From positions 310,001 to 374,000 of the forward strand of contig BEDY01000001.1 in assembly GCA_002335605.1 (NCBI GenBank): DNA of 64,000 nt. The letters run 5' to 3'. Under the pieces are notes generated by a model that was not told the origin of the DNA, made no database searches, and was given only the letters and a program-made list of their open reading frames with translations. The translations under genes were made by a program, and so were the position numbers. Positions within the stretch are counted from its first letter, which is position 1. The number at the start of each line of letters is the position of its first letter. Shown piece by piece: positions 55,378-64,000 of this stretch. Source of the stretch: Prillingera fragicola (lineage: Eukaryota > Basidiomycota > Tremellomycetes > Trichosporonales > Trichosporonaceae).

Positions 55378-56668
55378 ATGGCCTACAACCTGACCGTCGA
55401 CGACTTTGACCCCGTCGTCCACTACTCCTCCGAGGCTCAGTGGACGACGCCCAACCCCCAGGACAACCCGGACTGGTACAACAAGACCGAGGCTGAGACT
55501 GGGTCGCCTTGGAGTCAGGGTGAGTTGAGGACGGGCTAGGGTGCTGGATACGGCGAGCTCTCGCGCAGTGCGCATTGGCTGCCCATGCTCGATGGGCGAG
55601 CGAACCTGGCTCGCTGCTGAGTTGATGGGCGTCGAAGTCGTTGCCAAGCTCCCCATAGCGAAAGCACAGAGCACAGAGCACAGCTAACGTCACAGCAACG
55701 TACCACCACACGACCGTGGACGGCGCGAGTCTCACGTACAACTTTACCGGCACGCACATCAGCGTGCAGGGCTCGGCCGGTCCGAACCCCAAGTGGGATC
55801 TGGTGATTGACGGCGAGACGCATGCGCAGACCAACGACTTTTCCACCGGTCACAATGTCAACAAGTCGGTCGTGCTCGCCGAGTATGATGTCAAGGATGG
55901 GCAGCATACTGTGACTATCACGAACCGTGGTGGTGGGCTTTTGATCGACAGCATTACGACGCGCTTGATGCTTGGCCAGGAGTGAGCTGCCAAAGGGAAG
56001 ATACGGCTGACAGACAGGGGCACGCAGCTCAAGACGACGCAACTCGACGACCGCGCCCCCGAGATCAAGTTTTCCGGTGACTGGACGCAGCAGAACCTCG
56101 CGGCCGCCCACGACGGCACGTCGACGTACACTTCGGGGCCCGGCAACGCGTTCGAGTACAACTTTACCGGTGCGTGCTCCCACGCTTCCTCCTTCTGCAA
56201 CTGACACGCACAGGCTCGGCCATCTGGGTCTGGGGCGACCAAGTAAACGACCACGGCGAGTACACGGCCTCGATCAACGGCACGACGTACGCGACGCTCA
56301 GCGGCCACTCGGGCTGCGGGAGCGACGACTTTGCCAAATTCTGCGAAAAGATCCACGCACTCAAGTTTTTTGCCGGCGAGCTGCCACAGGGCACCCACAC
56401 GCTGAGGATCGAGAACGGCGGGCCCAGTGAGGGGAACAAGACGTTTTTCGACTTTGACTACCTCGAGGTCGCTACGCCCGAGCAGTATGCTACCACGAGC
56501 GTCCCGGGTCCCCCCGGATCGGCGAATGCCTCGGGAACGGACTCGGCTGGTGGGAGTACGTCGAGCGCTCCCTCTGGTGGGGCGGGCAGCGGCGCTTCGG
56601 TCCTCGGTGCCAGTAGTGCGAGCCTCGCGCTCGCCTTTGTCGTTGGCTCGTGGTTTGGCCTCTTTTAA
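55378..56668 (+). CDS. Two-domain cell-surface-type protein with hydrophobic C-terminal tail
   Basis: Exons 55378-55519, 55696-55981, 56018-56169 and 56214-56668 encode 344 residues. Two beta-sandwich-like domains follow one another: YNLTVDDFDPVVHYSSEAQW with SLTYNFTGTHISVQGSAG, then DDRAPEIKFSGDW with NAFEYNFTGSAIWVWGDQ. Each has the W...YNFTG-T/S-I-x-V-x-G pattern common in basidiomycete secreted and membrane-anchored proteins. Many N-X-T/S sequons are present. A Ser/Gly-rich stalk (TDSAGGSTSSAPSGGAGSG) precedes a hydrophobic end (SLALAFVVGSWFGLF), which fits a GPI signal or a tail anchor. No signal peptide is visible at the chosen ATG, which is odd for a surface protein; a missed 5' exon is possible. 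The function is unknown. Confidence 0.75.
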
Positions 56669-56868
56669 ACACTCCTTGGCCTTGGTGATTAAGAACCCGC
56701 GACTGGTCGCGGTCTAGACTAGACATTTTGTAGGAACGCCGCTGTTCATGTCACTCCATATCTTGGCACCTGGACGAAAGGGGGAGGAGGGTACATGACA
56801 ACATTCAAGTCTACAGCATCAAGCTCGGCAGCATCACCGCAGCAGGCTACAAGCAACGTCAGCAGTGG

Positions 56869-59006
56869 CTAGAGAGCCAGCGCGGCCATGCCCTCGTTCA
56901 GCTCGGCGTCCCGCTTTCCGCGCTTCCCCCTCGTCCGCCGTGGGGAGAGCGGGTACGCCGCGCCTGCCTCTGTGGCAGGCGGCTCGTCGAGCTCGAGCTC
57001 GAGATCCAAGTCGTCCATGTCCGGTTCCAGCCCGCTGTGGCCGAGCTCGTGCTCGTGGTCGTCAAACGAGAACCGCAGCGTGCTGGGCGGCATGGCGGGT
57101 GGGAGCGGCGGGGAGGCGAGACGCCGCGGTTGGTAGACTACGACTTCCTCTGGTGTCTCGGGGCGCGACGACTCGGGTTTGATAGAGCTTGGTACGGTCG
57201 AGCCAGAGTTGGAGCCGCTGGTGGACGAGTGCGTTGGTGGTGGCTCCTGCGGGCTGTCCCACAGGACCTGGCCTGGCGCGCCCATCCATGGCCAGGTCTT
57301 TGCGTTTGCAGCGGGGGGCAGGCGGGCGTTGGACTGGATGAGGACGCCGCGCGCAGCGAGGGCTGCCAAGATACGGGCAATGTTGGTTGCGTCGTCGATA
57401 CCCGAGTGCTGCCTGCCTGTAAAGCTGCCGAGGCCTAGGGCCCCGAGCTGGCCGGCAATGTTGAGGAAGAAGCTCTTCGAGCCGACACTTCGGTAGGCGC
57501 GGGCTGTGCTGAGGCGGGGCTGGGGCTCGTCGGGACACTTATCGGCCTCGTGCAGGTCTGACAATACAGTGCTCACAGCCTGCTTGAGGTTGAGGTAGTC
57601 GCCGAGAAGGTAGGGCGGGTATCGCGGCGTCGTAGGGGTAATGTGCAGTTGCTTGGGAATGAAATCTCTGCGCCATGTCAGCGCAGCTACTCTCTTCGTC
57701 ACGGACGCCGCACTCACCGTAAATCCCAAGGCCCGTCAGTGACCCACAACACGTCCTGATGCAGTCCACCACTCTCGTCCCGCAAGTCCCACTCATCGAG
57801 CCACTCCTCGAGCTTTACCAGCATCTCTGGGAATGTCGGTGCAGCGTCGACAGTAGCCTGCTGGATCCCAGTCAAGCTGACACAGTACTCGCTCAACGCC
57901 GGCCGCCAAGTCGGCCGGACGTAGGAGTGGAACTTGTCCACCACCACAAGCCGCGGCAGGCCATCGTCGTGGACGTGCGATACCGACCCGGCGACGCTCG
58001 GCGCCGTACCGCCAACAAAATCGTCGCCCGTATGTGTACAGACCGGGCCGTCCTCGCCGCTGGCCGCTGGCGGATCGACGTGCACGTGTGGTCGGTCTGT
58101 ATCGCCCTCCTCGGGATCCTCCCATGACGGCTCGCTAGCGCTCGACTCTTCCCAGCGCAGCAACACGACGGGAAACTCCTAGACCCGTCAGCTCCTCACA
58201 CGCACAGCCGCGGCGGGGGCACGCACAATAACCTCGTTGGGATAATTGAAGCGCGTCCCGGCTTCGCACGTCGCCTCGACGTCGAAACACAGAAACGAGC
58301 TGTACGTCTGCCTCTGCGGATCTGGCACGCCGTCAGCTCTCTTCTTGCACGCCTCCTCACCTCGTGGGCGCCCTGCAGCTTCAGCAGCAGCGGTGATGGC
58401 GTTTTCCTCGTCCTTGGCCTGAACAAACGCCCCCCACAGCCGCCTAAGCGTTAGCACTCAGCTGCATAGCAAAACCCACTTCCACAACGTCGTGCGCTTT
58501 CCACGGCTATCCAGGCCCAGCCGCTCCAACGCGGTGCGCATCTCGCTGACGGTCGCCTTCTTGCTCGGCCGCGCTATGCCTGCCGACGACGCGGGGTGCG
58601 CCAGCGGCGAGCTGCTTGGTATTGGGTGTATTGGCGGGGTGCTGCCTAGCAAGGAGGGGTTGAGCGGGGAGTGGGCGTGCAGCGGGCTGGCGGCTGCGTG
58701 GCTGTGGCCCAGGCTGTGGCCAAACGAGTACGAGTACGAGTGCGGTTGTGAGTGCGAGTGCGGGCTGCGCGGGGACAGGGCGAGGGTCGCGAGTGTCGAG
58801 GGGAGAAAGGGGGAGGCTGCGGGTGAGAGACTCGATGTGCGTGGGATGGGCGACCTGGACGGGATGGGGATGGGAGAAGCGCTTGCGGGCGAGTAGGCTA
58901 GCCTTGTCGATGCTGTTGAACTGCGACGAGACGACGAGGTGCTTGCCTCGTGCGCCTCTGCGAGGGATGGAAACGCCCTGTGATCGACGTCGACCGCGTC
59001 CATCAT
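56869..59006 (-). CDS. ERI1-family 3'-5' exoribonuclease with SAP domain
   Basis: Exons 58480-59006, 58227-58443, 57718-58178 and 56869-57667 encode up to 667 residues. After a disordered Ser/Pro/His-rich leader comes a SAP motif (SKKATVSEMRTALERLGLDS). The DEDDh nuclease follows: FLCFDVEATCE gives the first D and E, NEVI-EFPVVLL, SYVRPTWRPALSEYCVSLTG, VTDGPWDLRDFI gives the next D, and HSGIDDATNIARIL gives the His and final D. This matches ERI1, which trims structured RNAs, small RNAs and the 5.8S rRNA 3' end. Oddities are an insertion of about 70 residues rich in Asp, Pro and His between strands 2 and 3, and a long acidic tail with RRTRGKRGKR. A 39-nt in-frame intron-like segment (58322-58360) may be spliced, giving 654 residues. 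Confidence 0.88.
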
Positions 59007-59687
59007 CTTGGCTGACGAGGTGCCGTTGAGAGACACTGCAGTAGTGATGAAAGAGGGATGATGGGGAGCAGTGGCCTGGCCTGGGAAGAAAAAGTCGACT
59101 AGCACCTAGAAGCAATGACAATGTCCAGGGTTTGGGTAAAATCAAAAACACAGACACCGTTCGTCTTTAGCTGCTCGCAAGGCTCAATCTGCTGATGCTG
59201 CTGTCGAGTCTGAAGAGAGGAAATGCCGAGTTCAGATAAGGAGGTCCACCCCTCGCACTCCATGCTATCGCTCTCGATGCGTGTCGCCTTTGCGAGTAAC
59301 CTCTCCAAGAGGCGACACCCACTGCACCACGTGTTTCCTGCAGGTAACCATTCACACCCATGATCCTTAACCCCGCGAGCACTACCCCGCACAAGACCTC
59401 GTCGACCGTCCAACCACATCCCTCGCACCCCTGGGGCTCACCAAACCAAGGGGTTGTTGCGTAAAGAGTTACATCGCCAGCTGTAGAGCCACAACCGCGC
59501 CCCACAACAATACCAACATCTCTTGTTGATCTTTTGTGGGCACAAAGGAATCTCTCTCTCTGCCTAGCCAACAGGCGCCAGTCCTGTAAATAGACGACTG
59601 CTCCACCATTACAGGTCGTAATCACCCCTCCCCAGGCTACACTACTCCCGGGACACCAATGCTATTGTGCAATGCTCGGTCGTTGCT
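59007..59687. other. Intergenic region between RAB11 3' end and ERI1 start
   Basis: 681 bp. The ERI1 frame stays open upstream to an ATG at 59105, so the N-terminus could be 33 residues longer. Otherwise only small motif-free open frames occur. Confidence 0.5.
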
Positions 59688-61224
<1,537 letters not shown>

Positions 61225-61876
61225 TGTTGCTATTAGAGTGCTGTAGGTAGGTGTGGTTGGAGGGTGGTTGAGAAGACGGGGAGAGAAGTATGGGATGGGA
61301 TGGGATGGGATATTGTGATGCGGTGGAAGGGGCCCAGGGTGAGGACGACGAGGCGGGAGGGAAGCCTGGCTGGGACGAAAGCGGGAGTATTTCTGACGCT
61401 GGCTGGAGCACGTACAGTGGGTGGCGTGAATGCGACTATGCTGACCTTTATGCACCCTCCTCTGCATCAGCATGCATACTTTTTGATCATGGAAAGCAGT
61501 CCAGTCCTCTTCTTACCTCTAGCCCAAGACTGAAGTCAAAAGCATGCAGGTTCCACCGCCATGCGCACCACTGCATGCTCCCTCGCCACCACCAGGCCGC
61601 TGCCACCACTGTACGGATGGCCTGTGCAATCTGATCCCGTCGCCTGCTGCACGCGTACGATTCAGGGTCCAATCGCACCACCTGCCTCCACCACAGCTCT
61701 CCTCACCCACGAGACAATAACGCCGCAAACCCCGCCACTGTGGTTCATGACGACCAGCGCACAGTACATGACGAGCGAGCCACAGTTGACAGCCACAACG
61801 CACCCTTGCCTGCTACCCTCTGCGGTACACTATCTATACCGTATGCATGCAAGCCTAAACCACGTTACACACCGAC
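61225..61876. other. Intergenic region, BRX1 3' end to RAB11 start
   Basis: 652 bp. The RAB11 leader region contains a TGGGA repeat tract near 61290-61310 on the plus strand. No gene is recognisable. Confidence 0.5.
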
Positions 61877-63396
61877 CTATGCAAACACCTTGTCGCGCGC
61901 GAGCTCGTCCTCGGGCATCTCCTCCATCTGGCGCTGCCTGCGCGTGTCCCTCTCGTCCTGGTCGCCCTTGCGCTGGCGGTACTTTTCACCGGCAGCGCGC
62001 TTGATGCTCGCGCGCGTAGCCGCGGGCGACACAAACTCTTGGTTGGCAAAGACTGTGGGGCCACCGAAAGAGCCCTCAAAGATGCGGATGGGGGTCAGGA
62101 CGAAACGGGGGCCAATCTCCACGAGCGAAGTCTGGGGAGGGCCCGAAGGGTGAAGGGGGTCCTTTTCAATGATCTGGAAGTTGCGGAACCAGATGCGGTT
62201 GTCAAGAATGGAGAAGACGAGAATGTGGTCGATGAACGGTTTGAGGCGGCGCGAGGTGCGGGGGACGGAGAAGATCTGGAAATGTCAGCAACTGTCGACT
62301 AGCGTGGGCAGGAGCAAGGAGTCCAGGACATCTGGTGCAAGCAGAGTGTCTTGGATGAGCCGAATAGGGTGAAAGAGACTGAGTGTGGAGGTGAATGAGG
62401 TAGCCAGACCAGGCCAGTGGCACAGGCTCGAGGCAGCGGTTCGTGAGGGCTGCGGCTGATGTCCTACCAACAGACGGGCCGCAGATCTCTGCAGCAGTAT
62501 AATACTGCTCGCAGGATCAGGCGACGCTGTCACAGCCAGATTCAGGCTAGACTCAGACTGTCGCCCGAGCTGCAAGCCACCTCTGGCCACCACACTCCCA
62601 ACACGCCGTGACGTTTACTCTTCCGCCAAGCTCGCACGCTCCGTCCGATACTCACATGTCCAAACATCTCCTTGAGCAACTTCCACTCCTCCTTGCTCTC
62701 CCAAGCCCCGTCAAAGACGCAAATACCACGCGATCCCTTGAGACAGTTTCCGGTCATCTTGAGCTCGTCCATGGTGTGAATGTTCTGCACGTGGCACTTG
62801 ACCGAGGGGCCGTTGGGGGTACGCGAGGCCCACATGTAGAGGTCCTCATGCCTGCGCGCCTCAAAGTAGAGGGCATTGTTGCACGAGTGCAGGTCGGCGA
62901 GCTCGTTGAGGAGGTGAAGCGAGGACTTGGAGTCGAGCTTGGAGTCTGTGCGACGGAAGCGGAGCGAGTAGAGTGACGAGTGACGAGTGACCAGTGACCA
63001 GTGACGAGTAAGAAGGGAGGGCGAAGGGTTTGGATCATGTGTATGAGAGATGAGCCGAGGAGATTGGCGAGACAGATACGGACAAAGGCACACGTAAGAA
63101 GAAAGGTCATAATAACAGAGGAGAACGCGGTCAGCGCATGAACCATACCACAGCCCCAGCCTAACACTGAGCCAAGCCCACTCACCCTTCTTGACATGGG
63201 GCAGCAGCGCCTCAAGGTCAAGCATCAAGTGCCTCATGCGCTGCGTGACGCCACGGCTGGAAAGCATGAGGACCTTGTCCTTGCGCCGGGGGGTAGCGAC
63301 CTTGCTGGGTCCGGCGGCGTCTTCGACGTCGTCTTCGGCGGCGCGCTTCTTGCCGCGCTTCTGGATGGCGGTCGAGGCTTTCAGGAGAGAAGCCAT
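61877..63396 (-). CDS. BRX1: Ribosome biogenesis protein BRX1 (Brix domain)
   Basis: Exons 63186-63396, 62656-62945 and 61877-62275 encode 299 residues. The basic leader (KASTAIQKRGKKRAAEDDVE) is followed by the Brix domain: DKVLMLSSRGVTQRMRHLML, DLEALLPHVKK-DSKLDSKSS, LHLLNELADLHSCNNALYFE, RRHEDLYMWASRTPNGPSVK, NIHTMDELKMTGNCLKGSRG and PFIDHILVFSILDNRIWFRN. The tail is Arg/Glu-rich. BRX1 is a nucleolar 60S assembly factor that works with EBP2 on early pre-60S particles. Length and motif order match the family. Both introns are longer than average here (240 and 380 nt), and the first carries a 7-bp minisatellite. Confidence 0.95.
62971..63005. repeat. Five-unit 7-bp minisatellite in a BRX1 intron
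   Basis: Five consecutive copies of [G/C]AGTGAC occupy this stretch inside BRX1 intron 1. Confidence 0.9.
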
Positions 63397-64000
63397 TTTG
63401 TGTTGTTTGGGTGGGGGTTGGGTTGTTGGACGCTGAAGAGGTTCAGTGGTGGATGACGGGAAAGATTTTGGATTGCAAGTGGAGGCAGGCGGGAGTATTT
63501 GGAAACTTGGGTGTTGGTGCCTGAATCGCCACCCAGTGACTGCGAAATGATCATCGAGTAGTACAGAGACTTGGATTCGCAGCTAGATACAAGCTGCTGT
63601 GCTGTGATAAAGCTGCATCATCTAACATTCGTGTGTTGTCATTATTGTAGCTTGGCCCCCGCTGCAGTCTACGTGCTGAAGCTTCTGATCAGCTCTCACG
63701 AGTCGGGCCGTGAACGAACTCGTTGGGGCATGAGCCGCACGTTAATGGGCATTCTATATTCTGGATTATCTGATTGGGGGGCCCATTCACTGAGCAGCCC
63801 CCGAACTGGTATAAAACTGTATTACTCTGAGAATCCGTACAACCAGGCGTCTACTGAATGTCGTTGCGCACATGACGGATAGAGTATTGCGGTCAGAGTA
63901 GCCGAGCGGGACGACCCACAACATCAACATCTCCTCGTGATAGCCCTCTGGATCCTCGAGTGTGTCCCTGCAGATGCGCCGTATCAGACTCTACGTCCGC
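63397..64000. other. Upstream region of BRX1 to window end
   Basis: 604 bp. The last 110 bp read on the minus strand contain an open frame including DTLEDPEGYHEEMLMLWVVP preceded by a CTGCAG acceptor-like sequence. This could be an exon of a gene continuing beyond the window, but there is too little to call it. Confidence 0.35.

Overview
This is nuclear DNA of a fungus, most likely a basidiomycetous yeast of the Tremellomycetes and plausibly a Trichosporonales relative; that placement is inference. The sequence is GC-rich. Almost every gene is cut by short introns of roughly 35-100 nt with GTRNGT donors, CTRAY-like branch sites and YAG acceptors. The tRNA genes carry introns and there are no operons or Shine-Dalgarno sites. 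All exon models were built by hand: splice sites were chosen so that phases close and conserved protein motifs are restored. Exact starts are the least certain part.

Layout. Positions 1-12 kb: a partial multi-pass membrane protein (-), the mitochondrial carnitine/acylcarnitine carrier (+), a propionyl-CoA/acetyl-CoA synthetase-like enzyme with a possible mitochondrial leader (+), an intron-bearing tRNA-Asn(GTT), and a ferric-reductase-type oxidoreductase (-). Positions 12-18.7 kb: an intron-bearing tRNA-Pro(AGG), a 3.7 kb stretch with no recognisable gene, a small single-pass membrane protein (-), and another gene-poor stretch. Positions 18.7-25.6 kb: an ALG11 mannosyltransferase reading frame continuous with a large N-terminal multi-pass membrane domain (-), a divergent U-box cyclophilin (PPIL2/CYP8 type, +), and an unknown protein (+). 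Positions 27-36.3 kb, all on +: glycogen synthase, an SNG1/DUF3533-like membrane protein and proteasome subunit RPN1. Positions 36.6-47.2 kb: a Bet1/Sft1-type SNARE with a 12-nt micro-exon (-), a crotonase (+), NatB subunit NAA25/MDM20 (+), CTDK-I gamma subunit CTK3 (-), cytochrome oxidase assembly factor PET191 (-) sharing a 113-bp promoter with a probable mitochondrial protein (+), and a C3HC zinc-finger protein of the NIPA/Rsm1 type (-). Positions 48-56.7 kb: a roughly 1,445-residue protein with eleven RanBP2-like zinc fingers and a C-terminal UIM-like helix (-), a divergent proline-rich unknown protein (+), and a two-domain surface-type protein with a hydrophobic tail (+). Positions 56.9-63.4 kb, all on -: an ERI1-family exonuclease, a Rab11/Ypt3 GTPase with a 5-nt micro-exon, and the ribosome-assembly factor BRX1.

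Most of the window is core eukaryotic housekeeping: secretory traffic, N-glycosylation, proteasome, RNA and ribosome biology, mitochondrial and lipid metabolism. It does not look like a cluster or a mobile island. The most unusual items are the eleven-finger/UIM protein, the apparent membrane-domain::ALG11 fusion and the two micro-exons. No retroelement, DNA transposon, CRISPR array or viral remnant was recognised.
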